Shown here: positions 1-8,622 of the stretch, piece by piece
How the letters are laid out: every line of letters starts with the position of its first letter
Numbering within the stretch: the stretch's first letter is position 1
Source: Fusibacter paucivorans
Lineage (GTDB): Bacteria > Bacillota > Clostridia > Peptostreptococcales > Acidaminobacteraceae
DNA: 64,000 nucleotides
Assembly: GCF_018390735.1 (NCBI RefSeq)
Contig: NZ_JAHBCL010000005.1
Location: 90,773 to 154,772 of the forward strand
Reading direction: 5' to 3'
Notes under the pieces: generated by a model
What the model was told of the DNA's origin: nothing
Seen by the model: the letters and a program-made list of their open reading frames with translations, nothing else
The model's database searches: none
Position numbers and translations under genes: made by a program

Positions 1-331
1 CAGTCGATTCCAAACGCTTTAAAGCATAGACTACCAGCGATTCGGTATCGTCGCGCGGAATGAGCACACCCGGCTTTACTTTAAAGGTTAATCCCATAAA
101 CCCCTGTTCGCCAAGAATATACTGAAGCGGTTCATGCGCCTCACGCCGTTTAATCGCAGCCAAGACGCGCGATACTTCAGAAGTTTCAATCACAGTATTC
201 CGTTCAAGAACGAGATCCAGTTTCGAAAATCCCAGTAATGTCGTCAGCAGCAATCTCGCTTCAACAGCATAAGTCTCTGTAACAGCGCTTAAACTGTCTT
301 CAGTTTGTTTCAGCAAAGTGCCGAGTGTCAT
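1..331 (-). CDS. prmC: Peptide chain release factor N5-glutamine methyltransferase PrmC (N-terminal part)
   Basis: This is the first 110 codons; the rest lies beyond the window edge. PrmC uses S-adenosylmethionine to methylate the Gln of the GGQ motif in release factors RF1/RF2. The visible part is the helical N-terminal substrate domain followed by the family hallmark around residues 72-100, EPLQYILGEQGFMGLTF then VLIPRDDTE, which leads into the Rossmann domain. Its ATG overlaps the TGA of the upstream DUF1385 gene as ATGA, so the two are probably translationally coupled. The order rho, rpmE, tdk, DUF1385, prmC (usually followed by prfA) is typical of Clostridia. The catalytic NPPY motif is outside the window. 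Confidence 0.93.
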   Translation of the reverse strand, partial: MTLGTLLKQTEDSLSAVTETYAVEARLLLTTLLGFSKLDLVLERNTVIETSEVSRVLAAIKRREAHEPLQYILGEQGFMGLTFKVKPGVLIPRDDTESLVVYALKRLEST

Positions 332-1269
332 TGTGGTTTCGCCTCGTCACCCATCGTCGCCAACACGGCATTAAAAGCAGCAATAGCAACTTCGAGCTGT
401 GAGTCATCCGGCTCTGCAGTCGTCAGATTTTGCATCATCAATCCCGGTTTGCTAATCGCCTTAACAATACCATTATTGGAACGTCCCGCCAGTTTGAGCA
501 CTTCATAAGAAATCCCTGCAACGAGCGGCAGCAGGAGCAATTTAATGCCAATGCGCACCAATATGCTGTTCCAGCTGATAAAGCTAAAGAGGATAATACT
601 AATGATGAGTACAAAGAAGATAAAACTCGTCCCGCACCTTGGGTGCAGCGTCGTAAACTTTCTCGCATTTTCAACAGTCACCGGCTGTCCACTTTCAAAA
701 CAGTGAATGGTTTTGTGTTCTGCGCCGTGATACTGAAAAACACGCTGAATATCTTTCATCTTTGAAATAGAAGCCACATAAATAATGAAAAAAGCAATTT
801 TCATAATACCTTCTATGGCGCTAAGCATCATTGGTTCCTGCACAAAACGTCTAAAGAGACCGACGACAAAGGTCGGCAGCACACCAAATAAAATCAATGC
901 AAAGAGAAACGCCGTCACAATTGAAAAGCCCATGATAACATCATCTGCACGATCGCCAAAGATATTCTGTAGGCGCCTTTCCAATTCGTCTTTATCATCT
1001 GCCGCTTCTTCTTCAATGTAGAATTCTGCTGAATACGTCAATGCGCTAACGCCGGTAATCATGGAACTGACGAGACTTACAATGCCTCTGACAAATGGGA
1101 TCTTGGCAATTTTCATTTTCTCAAGCTTGCCTACTTTGTCCATTTTAATTTCAATTTCACCATCGGGTTTACGGACGGCAATGGCAATATCATCTTTACC
1201 GCGCATCATGACGCCTTCGATGAGTGCCTGTCCGCCAATACTGGTATATTTCGGTTTGTCTGCTTGCAT
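328..1269 (-). CDS. DUF1385 family membrane protein (YqhQ-like)
   Basis: A protein of 313 aa. The ORF is open upstream, but the start chosen is the ATG at 1269. It has AGAAGGG ahead of it, begins at the conserved family N-terminus (MQADKPKYTSIGGQALIEG) and avoids running into tdk, which ends at 1301. The conserved GGQALIEGVMMRG motif is at residues 12-24. Four or more hydrophobic segments follow (around FLFALILFGVLPTFVVGLF, IMKIAFFIIYVAS, IFFVLIISIILFSF and the segment after it), with a YHGAEHKTIHCFE block between them. DUF1385 proteins such as B. subtilis YqhQ are described as predicted metal-dependent membrane enzymes, but no reaction is established. The gene is in one operon with tdk and prmC. 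Confidence 0.9.
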   Translation of the reverse strand: MQADKPKYTSIGGQALIEGVMMRGKDDIAIAVRKPDGEIEIKMDKVGKLEKMKIAKIPFVRGIVSLVSSMITGVSALTYSAEFYIEEEAADDKDELERRLQNIFGDRADDVIMGFSIVTAFLFALILFGVLPTFVVGLFRRFVQEPMMLSAIEGIMKIAFFIIYVASISKMKDIQRVFQYHGAEHKTIHCFESGQPVTVENARKFTTLHPRCGTSFIFFVLIISIILFSFISWNSILVRIGIKLLLLPLVAGISYEVLKLAGRSNNGIVKAISKPGLMMQNLTTAEPDDSQLEVAIAAFNAVLATMGDEAKPQ

Positions 1270-1300
1270 AAGACCCTTCTCTCTTGTGCCCCCAGCGCAC

Positions 1301-1894
1301 CTACGCCTTCGCACCTGCCTTATATTTAAAGTAACAACTTGCACAAAGCGATTCGTATTCAACGTGATTCTCACCATCAATGGCAACTTGATCACCTTCA
1401 AACACAAACACGCCGTCAATTTTCCGTCCGTTTAAAATGGCTTTTCGGCCACACCGACAAATCGTTTTTAGTTCTTCGATACTGTGTGCGATGAGCAAAA
1501 GTCGCTCAGAGCCTTCAAATCCACGCATTTGAAAATCCGTTCTCAGACCATAGCAAATAACGGGAATCTGTTTCGTCACCGCAATTTCGAAGAGTTCATC
1601 AATTTGATAAGCTTTCATAAACTGCACTTCATCCACGAGAATGCAGTGAATACTGCCATGCTGTTCGAGCCAGCGGTCAATGTATTCGGTGACGTGCTCA
1701 TCTGATTTTATCAAGAGATCGACGTCTTTGGCGATGCCAAGACGCGAAACAATCTTGCCGCCGCCTTTCGTATCAGTATACGGTTTAATGACGATCGCCT
1801 GCATGCCACGCTCTTCATAGTTATGGCGCACTTGCATCAGCGCCGTCGATTTGCCGCAGTTCATGGCGCCGTATCTAAAATAAAGCTTTGACAT
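1301..1894 (-). CDS. tdk: Thymidine kinase (type II)
   Basis: A 197-aa thymidine salvage enzyme that phosphorylates thymidine with ATP to give dTMP. The P-loop GAMNCGKS is at residues 9-16. The DEVQFM motif contains the catalytic-base region, and the zinc lasso is formed by CRCGRK and CASCYF, the four-cysteine arrangement of type II enzymes. The start is the ATG of MSKLYFRYG, preceded by TTGGAGGG. A longer reading would begin at the TTG inside that ribosome site and is not credible. The gene lies between rpmE and DUF1385 and is read in the same direction. Confidence 0.96.
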   Translation of the reverse strand: MSKLYFRYGAMNCGKSTALMQVRHNYEERGMQAIVIKPYTDTKGGGKIVSRLGIAKDVDLLIKSDEHVTEYIDRWLEQHGSIHCILVDEVQFMKAYQIDELFEIAVTKQIPVICYGLRTDFQMRGFEGSERLLLIAHSIEELKTICRCGRKAILNGRKIDGVFVFEGDQVAIDGENHVEYESLCASCYFKYKAGAKA

Positions 1895-2060
1895 ATTGCC
1901 CTCCAACTGTCATCATTTTACATCGGATACTAAAATTTGGCTACCCCTCAAAACATTTATTGTACTAAGGAAATGGCATCAAATGTTTACAAAAGGCGCC
2001 TCCATTTTCTGTGAAATAAAATAGGTTAGGAATACATCATCCTAACCTAGTCGATACAAT

Positions 2061-2261
2061 CTATTTAAGACCATATTTTTCTTTGAATTTTTCTGCTCTA
2101 CCGCCACGTTCTGTTTGTTTAGCCGTACCAGTAAAGAATGGATGACATTCTGAACAGATTTCAATTCTAATCTCGTCCTTTGTAGAACCCGTCACAAAAG
2201 TATTGCCGCAAGCACAATGGACAGTAGTCTCATGATATTTTGGATGAATTCCTTCTTTCAT
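2061..2261 (-). CDS. rpmE: 50S ribosomal protein L31 (zinc-binding form)
   Basis: A 66-aa large-subunit ribosomal protein. The cysteines of HCACGN and ICSECH form the zinc site of the C+ (zinc-containing) L31 type. The C-terminus [18 protein letters not shown] is canonical. The start is the ATG of [11 protein letters not shown], because the alternative GTG nine bases upstream is part of the AAGAGGTG ribosome site. It follows rho directly, as in most Firmicutes. It carries the zinc ligands, so by family knowledge its level may depend on zinc supply. Confidence 0.97.
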   Translation of the reverse strand: MKEGIHPKYHETTVHCACGNTFVTGSTKDEIRIEICSECHPFFTGTAKQTERGGRAEKFKEKYGLK

Positions 2262-2366
2262 TCTCTTCACCTCTTTCTTATTTGTATTTATATCAATACA
2301 CGATAATCAAAATTCAAGCTTTTACATTATATCATATGCCTTTTTAAGATTCAACCATTAAAATAT

Positions 2367-3902
2367 TTAAAATTCTTTATTGACCCACTGAATAAACTCA
2401 CGATTATTTCGTGTCGTCAGCATCGTATCAATGAGTTTCTCCGTGATTTCTTGGGGATTGAACTTATCAAGGCTCCGTCTCATACGCCAAATGGCTTCAA
2501 GTTCCTCCTGCTCAAAGAGGAGTTCTTCTCGCCGAGTGCCTGAACGCCTGATATCTACAGATGGGAAAATGCGTTTTTCCGTCAGTTTGCGATCCAGCAA
2601 AAGTTCCATATTCCCGGTTCCCTTAAATTCCTCAAAGATGACATCATCCATGCGCGAACCCGTTTCGATAAGCGCCGTTGCCAAAATCGTGAGCGAGCCG
2701 CCTTCTTCTATGTTTCGCGCCGCCCCAAAGAAGCGCTTTGGCTTGTGAAGGGCATTGGGATCAAGACCACCCGAGAGCGTTTTGCCACTGGAAGGCATGA
2801 CGAGGTTATAAGCACGTGCCAGCCTTGTTATGCTGTCGAGCAAAATCACGACATCCTTTTTCTGTTCGACCAGCGCTTTCGCACGGCTCAATACCATCTC
2901 CGCAACTTTAATATGATGGGATGGCAATTCATCGAATGTACTGTAGACGACATCGGCATTAATCGAACGCTTCATATCCGTCACTTCTTCCGGCCGCTCG
3001 TCAATCAGCAAGACAATGAGCTCCACCTCAGGATAATTGGCACAAATGCTCTTGGCAATCTTTTGAAGCAAAATCGTTTTACCGGACTTTGGCGGCGCGA
3101 CGATGAGACCGCGCTGCCCTTTACCAATTGGCGATACCAGATCAATCAGGCGCATTGCCATTTCCTTGCTTTCACCTTCAAGTCTGAATCTGGACACCGG
3201 ATACATTGGCGTCAAATCATCAAATTTTGCCCTTCGAACGTTTGATTGCGGTTTAAACCCGTTGATCTGACTAACATAAAGGAGCGCCCTAAAGCGTTCG
3301 CCAGGATTTGGTATACGCGTCACACCCTTGATCTTATCACCGGTACGCATGGAAAATTTACGAATTTGAGAAGGCGAAACATACACATCCTGTTCACTGG
3401 ACAGAAAGTTTTCAAATCTTAAAAAGCCATAACCCTGCTCAATGATTTCTAGGACGCCTTCAACTTCAAAACGCCCATCTTTTTCAGGTTTAGCGGATTT
3501 TGCCGCATGCTCAGAAGTACTTTTATGACCGGCAGACGACTTGGTCTGATGCGTTTCATCCGCTGCGGCACCATCGGTTGTATGGCCTGTTGTATCATCG
3601 CCTTCCGTATCCTCATCTTCCTCATCTTCTTCCTCATCATCTTCATAGTCGTCAAAGGATGCAACCCCATAGTCTTCTTCATACTTTGCCGTTTCATATG
3701 AATCTTCATCATAATCTTCTGATGCATCATTTCGCTCTGAATAGCGGCTTTTTTCAGCCGTTTTTTCTGCTTCGACATTGCCATTGACAATCATGTCGAT
3801 CAAGTCATCTTTCTTAATTTTTTCAACGTTTGCAAACCCCATTGCCTTTGCTATTTCACGTAAATCTGCAACTTTTTTCTTCCTTAATACGCGTATATCC
3901 AT
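2367..3902 (-). CDS. rho: Transcription termination factor Rho with acidic insertion
   Basis: A 511-aa hexameric RNA-dependent ATPase/helicase that ends transcription. Domain order: Rho-N SAP-like helical domain (about 1-43); a low-complexity insertion (about 45-140) with a Glu/Asp-only core near residues 84-101 followed by a Ser/Thr/His/Ala-rich stretch; a cold-shock RNA-binding domain from about 143 ([17 protein letters not shown]); then the RecA-like motor. Walker A is APPKSGKT (269-276), followed by [13 protein letters not shown] and the Walker B region [16 protein letters not shown]. The start is the ATG with GTGAGGA upstream; an upstream in-frame extension lacks a ribosome site. Insertions between Rho-N and the cold-shock domain are known in several phyla and can change RNA binding. 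Confidence 0.96.
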   Translation of the reverse strand: MDIRVLRKKKVADLREIAKAMGFANVEKIKKDDLIDMIVNGNVEAEKTAEKSRYSERNDASEDYDEDSYETAKYEEDYGVASFDDYEDDEEEDEEDEDTEGDDTTGHTTDGAAADETHQTKSSAGHKSTSEHAAKSAKPEKDGRFEVEGVLEIIEQGYGFLRFENFLSSEQDVYVSPSQIRKFSMRTGDKIKGVTRIPNPGERFRALLYVSQINGFKPQSNVRRAKFDDLTPMYPVSRFRLEGESKEMAMRLIDLVSPIGKGQRGLIVAPPKSGKTILLQKIAKSICANYPEVELIVLLIDERPEEVTDMKRSINADVVYSTFDELPSHHIKVAEMVLSRAKALVEQKKDVVILLDSITRLARAYNLVMPSSGKTLSGGLDPNALHKPKRFFGAARNIEEGGSLTILATALIETGSRMDDVIFEEFKGTGNMELLLDRKLTEKRIFPSVDIRRSGTRREELLFEQEELEAIWRMRRSLDKFNPQEITEKLIDTMLTTRNNREFIQWVNKEF

Positions 3903-4458
3903 CTTAATCCTCACTATGTTTATCAGTCGTGCTTTATCACTACTTTGACTTTTCAGCCATATTCTTTCCGCCTTAACACCTGGTTTCAAGCCTTTCCAAT
4001 CTCACTAAAATTATGTATCCATGCCGAAATGCCACACCAGGCCTGCATTACCATGTCGTGTACACAGATAGACGCAAGGCGATAAAGCCGTCTGTCATTC
4101 TCTGCGGCAATTCCGTTAAATCTTTTTTTACCAATTGTCCTAATTTTCGGGTAATGATTCAAGAACATTCATATGTCTTAAAGAGTGTTGGTTCCTTTAT
4201 GATATAGAAATCAATAGAAGTGTCTCTAAGAGTATCTGATAAAACCGCTGGTGCCGTCACCATCAGACCCTCTTGTGCAAAACAGGTGCACCTTAGCGTT
4301 TTTCAACGTTTTCAGATGATGCCTTAAGTCTAACACAAATCCGCTGTAGACGCAAAGAATTATTAAACTGCTATCCCCAGATACAGGTTTTATGTTATAT
4401 TTAGATGAGACAAACATGCACAATCGCATGGCAATACACTCAACGGATTAGGTGGCAA
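3903..4458. other. Divergent intergenic region between rho and the 4459 gene
   Basis: These 556 bases carry no convincing gene; short ORFs on both strands lack ribosome sites and recognisable composition. The region must hold the promoters of rho (leftward) and of the exported protein (rightward), but I could not assign clean -35/-10 pairs. The one structured element is the hairpin at 4246-4303. Confidence 0.6.
4246..4303 (+). terminator. Possible attenuator hairpin in the leader of the 4459 gene
   Basis: CGCTGGTGC (4246-4254) can pair with GCACC-tt-AGCG (4288-4298), nine pairs with a two-base bulge, directly followed by TTTTT. An alternative pairing exists just upstream: CTGAT with ATCAG flanking GGTG/CACC. 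No gene on this strand lies upstream within the intergenic region, so this looks like a leader terminator rather than an end-of-gene one. No known riboswitch class was recognised. Confidence 0.35.
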
Positions 4459-6291
4459 ATGAAACGAAAGCTATTTGGATGCATCTTCTGGATGCTCTTA
4501 TTGATATGGATAACAATTCCAAACTTCGCCGCACGTTACCCTGTGAGACGGGCTGTTCCCGTACCAGACGGCGTCACAACTTACGCCAGCGTGCTGCTTG
4601 ACGGCGCACCGCTCAACTTTGACGATGCACCGATTGCGCTTAACGATGATATTTTCGTCCCCGCGACGCAGCTTTATACGATCTTGGGGATTCAAACGTA
4701 TTGGTTTGAAGATACCGGCGAATTTGTCGGTTACCGAGATAATACGTTCATCAAGTTTAAGATGAACAGCGATATCGTTTCTGTCAATGGTCGTGCCATG
4801 AAAATGAAAACGCCTGCATTTATGCGTAACGACATCCAGTTTGTACCGATGAAGATCATCGCCGAGGCTTTCAGCATGACCTATGACTACGATCAGACGA
4901 CGCATACGCTGTCTCTTGATTTCCGGGAAAACATCTACCAGTATAAACAAATTGGATTCCGCCAATATAAAAAAATTACGACGACCAACTGGGGAATCAG
5001 TTATTTTATTCCCGAATACTGGGAATCACTTGAAGGCAATACCAATGCTTATGGCGTTGCCAACGATTTCGAGACCTACGCGATTACCCCGCAAGTCTTG
5101 CCGTTGGATTCCAGCTTTAACCGCAACATTCTCGCGGCAGCTCTTGAAAAAAACATGCGTTATACCTATGGCAAAGCCATTGATTTTGACGAGACTCAAC
5201 TCTCTGTCTACAATAGTTTTCTCTGCTCGCAAACCGACTATGATTTAACCATAGACGGCCGTGCCTATAAGGGCATTCTTTATATATTCTTTGAAAATAA
5301 TATCGGCTATGCATTTGACTGTCTATACGATGCTGAAAACAGTCTTTATGAGGGTGAAGGCATTTTTAATGCCGTCATGGATACATTCCAGATCAGCAAG
5401 ATTACCATTGATGAAAACGCAGAGCACTATATTGAACTCAATAAATTCTTCGAATACCGAACCGTGCTGGCTGCACCGATTTATTCTAATATGATGGTCG
5501 ACGGTCAATTCCACTTTGAAGGTGATGTTGCAAACAACGACGATAACCGATTGAAGGGTTATCACATCGTCATTACAAAGGCTGATGAAACAGTTGCCTA
5601 TTATGCCCCGCTGATGGCCGATCATTTCAGCGCTTCTGTGCCGCTCCCCTTTGGCGTCGGCAAACACGATATCAGCATTTATGTCGATGAGCTCTCAGAT
5701 ATGCCCGAGCAGACAAAGACCAGTGACCTTTCGCTTGACGATTACATTGAAGAGGTTATTACAGACGACGATGAAAGCGCTCCCGAAGATTTAATTATGC
5801 GCTTTAGCATTATCAACACTTCAGATGATGAGAACAAGTACTTGCTGCCATCAAACTACATTGATTTTGACAACAATGACGTCTACACCATTGCCAATTC
5901 TATTACTTATGATCAAACAAGTGAATATGGCAAAGCAAAAGCCGTCTATTTGTGGGTTTTAAAAAATTATGCCTATTCGGAAGATGCATCCAACCAAATC
6001 ATTTATACTGCACATCAAATGCTCGGCTACCGTGACGGCAGCGACTTTGAACTCACGCTGCTGTATGCCGGGCTGTTGAGAGCCCTTGATATTCAATCGC
6101 GTGTTGTTCGCGGCACATCCGAAGATTATTCGCACTATTGGGTTGAAGTCTATTTAAATGGAAAGTGGATCGTCACGGATATTGCGTCCGATGTGATGAG
6201 CAAAAACATTTTCAGTACACAGAAATATTTTGATATCGACCGTACACTGCACGGATCGCAGTATGAAAAAACGGAACTCCTGCCATTCTAA
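4459..6291 (+). CDS. Exported protein with copper-amine-oxidase-N-like and cysteine-less transglutaminase-like domains
   Basis: A 610-aa protein. The start at MKRKLFGCIFWML is chosen because AGGTGG precedes it and a signal peptide follows (hydrophobic residues about 6-22). Residues about 45-150 resemble the copper amine oxidase N-terminal-like domain common in secreted clostridial proteins (VLLDGAPLNF, IFVPATQLYTILGI, FVPMKIIAEAF). The C-terminal part (about 520-590) has the transglutaminase-core pattern: a helix LLYAGLLRALDIQSRVV, His559 in SHYWVEVYL and Asp574 in WIVTDIA. The nucleophile position of the usual C-x-D-F pattern is Gly527 (G-S-D-F), so it is probably not a thiol enzyme. Its role is unknown; surface binding or folding is conceivable. 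Codon use does not stand out. Confidence 0.72.
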   Translation: MKRKLFGCIFWMLLLIWITIPNFAARYPVRRAVPVPDGVTTYASVLLDGAPLNFDDAPIALNDDIFVPATQLYTILGIQTYWFEDTGEFVGYRDNTFIKFKMNSDIVSVNGRAMKMKTPAFMRNDIQFVPMKIIAEAFSMTYDYDQTTHTLSLDFRENIYQYKQIGFRQYKKITTTNWGISYFIPEYWESLEGNTNAYGVANDFETYAITPQVLPLDSSFNRNILAAALEKNMRYTYGKAIDFDETQLSVYNSFLCSQTDYDLTIDGRAYKGILYIFFENNIGYAFDCLYDAENSLYEGEGIFNAVMDTFQISKITIDENAEHYIELNKFFEYRTVLAAPIYSNMMVDGQFHFEGDVANNDDNRLKGYHIVITKADETVAYYAPLMADHFSASVPLPFGVGKHDISIYVDELSDMPEQTKTSDLSLDDYIEEVITDDDESAPEDLIMRFSIINTSDDENKYLLPSNYIDFDNNDVYTIANSITYDQTSEYGKAKAVYLWVLKNYAYSEDASNQIIYTAHQMLGYRDGSDFELTLLYAGLLRALDIQSRVVRGTSEDYSHYWVEVYLNGKWIVTDIASDVMSKNIFSTQKYFDIDRTLHGSQYEKTELLPF

Positions 6292-6310
6292 GCGGGAGTT
6301 CCGTTTAATA
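6271..6310 (+). terminator. Hairpin terminator overlapping the end of the 4459 gene
   Basis: ACGGAACTCC (6271-6280) pairs with GGAGTTCCGT (6295-6304), ten bp, and is followed by a T-rich stretch TTTAATATT. The stem includes the last codons and stop of the gene. It lies between convergent genes. Confidence 0.65.
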
Positions 6311-6377
6311 TTAATCGTATTAATCACTTTTTTAACGCTTGCAATTGAAGACGCACTGCATCGCGCGCTCTTCAATA

Positions 6378-7280
6378 CTACGCCATTGTCTTAAGCAATG
6401 TGGGATCTGCGTAACGCTCAATGATAAAATCGCGCATTTTTTTGACAGCAGGTGCCATGTAGCGATCTTCCATCCAATACATTGAAATCGTTCTATTGAA
6501 CTCCGGATTTTCAATTCGCAAAACAGCAACGTTTCGCTGATCCAGTGCCGGCAGCGTCGGGATGACCGAGATGCCAAAGTCCATTGAAACATACGTAATT
6601 GCCGCACTGCACTCTTCAACTTCCATAACGATATTCGGTTTGATTTTTTTCTGTTTAAACACTTTATCAACCATGCCCCTTAGCCCGCTGTGATCATTAA
6701 GCAGAACATATGGTTCTTCCTTTGTCTCTTCGATGCGAATACTTTTCCGTCCTGCCAGCGGGTGAGTCTTTGGAACGATTAAATAAAGCTCCTGCCGAAG
6801 AATCGGCACAGAAGCAAAATCGTCCTTCGTCTGTGTGCAAAATGCCAAATCAACTTTACCGTTTACCAGATCACTCATGATGTAATTATTCAAATTCTGT
6901 GTGAGCGCAATATCAATTGCCTTGTTTTCAGGATCTTTATAAAAATCCTGCATGATACTTGGCAAAAGATTTGAACTCAGACTATAGATATACCCAAGGT
7001 AAATACTGCCCTCTCGTGGGTCGACCATGTGCTGTACATGTTTCACGCCTTCATCCAGTTTATCCAGCGATTCTTCAACATAGGTTAAGAACGCTTCACC
7101 AAAACGGCTAATTTGGATCTTTTTCCCCTTTTTAATAAACAAGGGCATCTGCAATTCTTTTTCGAGCTCCGAAATAGCATAACTAAGGGTAGGCTGTGAA
7201 ATGAAAAGCTGTTCCGAAGCCTTGGTATAATGTTGTACCTTCGCGAGCACGCGAAAATACTGCAATTGTTGTAAGGTCAT
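6378..7280 (-). CDS. LysR-family transcriptional regulator
   Basis: A 300-aa regulator. The winged helix-turn-helix is at residues 1-60 (LQQLQYFRVLAKVQHYTKA, then ISQPTLSYAISELEKEL). A periplasmic-binding-protein-like effector domain follows from about residue 90. The ribosome site is GAGGAGG before ATG. It lies immediately downstream of kal-kce, read in the same direction but separated by a terminator at 7515-7570, so it probably has its own promoter within 7281-7510. Control of kal-kce is a plausible guess from position only, because LysR genes more often sit divergent to their targets. The effector is unknown. Confidence 0.9.
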   Translation of the reverse strand: MTLQQLQYFRVLAKVQHYTKASEQLFISQPTLSYAISELEKELQMPLFIKKGKKIQISRFGEAFLTYVEESLDKLDEGVKHVQHMVDPREGSIYLGYIYSLSSNLLPSIMQDFYKDPENKAIDIALTQNLNNYIMSDLVNGKVDLAFCTQTKDDFASVPILRQELYLIVPKTHPLAGRKSIRIEETKEEPYVLLNDHSGLRGMVDKVFKQKKIKPNIVMEVEECSAAITYVSMDFGISVIPTLPALDQRNVAVLRIENPEFNRTISMYWMEDRYMAPAVKKMRDFIIERYADPTLLKTMA

Positions 7281-7654
7281 AATTGCCTCCTCAGCATTAC
7301 CCTATTAGCCGCAAGATCTGCAAAGATATTCCTATACGGCATTTCTTCATATTTTACGACTGTCTTTCAAATAATGATAATAACCTATATTATAAACGAA
7401 ATTTAACATTTTGTGAATTTCAATCTTTACAAACAGATGGGAAAATTTATGCTGGAACGGCTCATTTGAATGCTAAAGTCCACTTGATGCGCTCACTTGA
7501 CAGACTGATAACCTACTAAAAAGAGAAAATGCCGGCAATTGCACGTACGCTGTTCTACGTGTGCTGCCGACACTTAAATGCGATTAGATCCTAACTGCTG
7601 CGTGAAGAAAATACCGCTTAATCTTATAGAGCTACTTAATCACTGGCCATTTCT
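7281..7654. other. Intergenic region between kce and the LysR gene
   Basis: It contains the minus-strand terminator of the kal-kce unit (7515-7570) and presumably the LysR promoter. A 78-codon plus-strand ORF at 7283-7519 has no ribosome site and unremarkable composition, so it is not called. Confidence 0.6.
7515..7570 (-). terminator. Terminator of the kal-kce unit
   Basis: Read on the minus strand, an outer stem CGGCA/TGCCG (7533-7537 with 7565-7569) encloses an inner pairing of GCACGTA with the TACGTGTGC strand. It is followed by a T-rich tail TTTTCTCTTTTT. It lies about 85 bases past the kce stop. Confidence 0.75.
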
Positions 7655-8473
7655 TTAACGCTCACGAATCTGTAAAATTTGACGGGCCTCTTCAGGCGTT
7701 GCCACCGGGCGCCCCAATTCTTTCGCCAGACGGACAATGCGTTTAACGAAATCAGCATTGGATGTTGCCAGCACACCTTTTTCCAGATAGACATTATCTT
7801 CGAAACCAACGCGAACGTGACCACCGAGAATGATCCCCATAACAGCCAGCGGCAGCTGCGCACGACCAATACCGGCAACTGTCCACGTCGCATCCTTCGG
7901 CAGCTGCCCGACCATGTACATAAGATCTTCCGGCGTCCCAGGGCAGGCTCCGGGAACCCCGAGCACCATATCAAAATGAAGCGGTGTTTTCAACAGTCCC
8001 TGCCGCTGTAAACGAATAGCATTTTGAATCATGCCCCGCTCAAATACTTCGAGCTCCGGTTTGATTTCCAAATCAAGCATCTTTTCTGCCAGCTCTTTCA
8101 TAAATGGCGCCGTATTGACAAAGACATCATCACCGAAATTACAGGTTCCGCAGCTCAACGTTGCCATTTCCGGCTTTAGCAGCAGCGGCTGCATTCGCTG
8201 TTCAAAAGTATGCCAGACAGCGCCGCCAGTGGTTGGCTGAATAATCACCGGACACCGCGCCTGAATTTCCGAAACAATTTCACGATACATCTCAATTGCT
8301 TGCGTTGGTTCTCCCTGCGCTGTTCGGGCGTGCACGTGGACAATTGAAGCGCCTGCCTGATAACAGGCCAAAGCTTCCTCGGCGATTTCCACCGGCGTCA
8401 GCGGTAAATTCGGCTGCTGCTCACGTGTCACTTCGGCACCGGTCAGTGCCGCTGTTATTATCAGCTTTTCCAT
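7655..8473 (-). CDS. kce: 3-keto-5-aminohexanoate cleavage enzyme / beta-keto acid cleavage enzyme
   Basis: A 272-aa enzyme of the BKACE (DUF849) family. In lysine fermentation Kce condenses 3-keto-5-aminohexanoate with acetyl-CoA to give acetoacetate and 3-aminobutyryl-CoA. The metal-binding pattern is visible: Glu14 (TGAEVTRE), His46 and His48 in IVHVHAR, and a GFED glutamate near 225; the CGTCNFGDD segment is typical. The start is the ATG of MEKLIITAAL, with GGAAGGAG upstream. It follows kal, whose product is the next enzyme of the pathway, and this supports the lysine assignment over other BKACE substrates. The other pathway genes (kamA, kamDE, kdd) are not in this window. Confidence 0.88.
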   Translation of the reverse strand: MEKLIITAALTGAEVTREQQPNLPLTPVEIAEEALACYQAGASIVHVHARTAQGEPTQAIEMYREIVSEIQARCPVIIQPTTGGAVWHTFEQRMQPLLLKPEMATLSCGTCNFGDDVFVNTAPFMKELAEKMLDLEIKPELEVFERGMIQNAIRLQRQGLLKTPLHFDMVLGVPGACPGTPEDLMYMVGQLPKDATWTVAGIGRAQLPLAVMGIILGGHVRVGFEDNVYLEKGVLATSNADFVKRIVRLAKELGRPVATPEEARQILQIRER

Positions 8474-8500
8474 GATTTCGCTCCTTCCAGCCTTATTGTT

Positions 8501-8556
8501 TATAGGCTTAGACACCCTAAATAGACCTCTTGTCGCGGGTGTTGCTTCCGCCTATA
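8501..8556 (-). other. Intercistronic inverted repeat between kal and kce
   Basis: TATAGGC (8501-8507) pairs with GCCTATA (8550-8556), and inside it ACACCC (8512-8517) pairs with GGGTGT (8537-8542). There is no U tail, so it looks like an mRNA stem-loop between the two genes (processing or stability) rather than a terminator. Confidence 0.4.
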
Positions 8557-8622
8557 AAAACGCTTTGTATTTTAATTTAACGATTGAACTTCTCGTCAAT
8601 CGGCTGCTTTCAACTGCCATGG

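Noticed and set aside
1895..1906. Longer start for tdk (TTG, MEGN...)
   Set aside because: The TTG lies inside the GGAGGG ribosome site of the downstream ATG.
3449..3790. Lys/Met-rich and His/Leu-rich ORFs opposite or out of frame in rho
   Set aside because: They are frame shadows of the acidic insertion of Rho; the composition is explained by GAA/GAT codons read in other frames.
4345..4375. GACGCAAAG sequence suggesting a cyclic-di-GMP (GEMM) riboswitch; another copy near 46794
   Set aside because: The rest of the aptamer (GGCAAACC, tetraloop receptor, closing P1 helix) is absent in both places.
7283..7519. 78-aa plus-strand ORF between the LysR and kce genes
   Set aside because: No ribosome site; the DNA overlaps the LysR start region and runs up to the edge of the kal-kce terminator.
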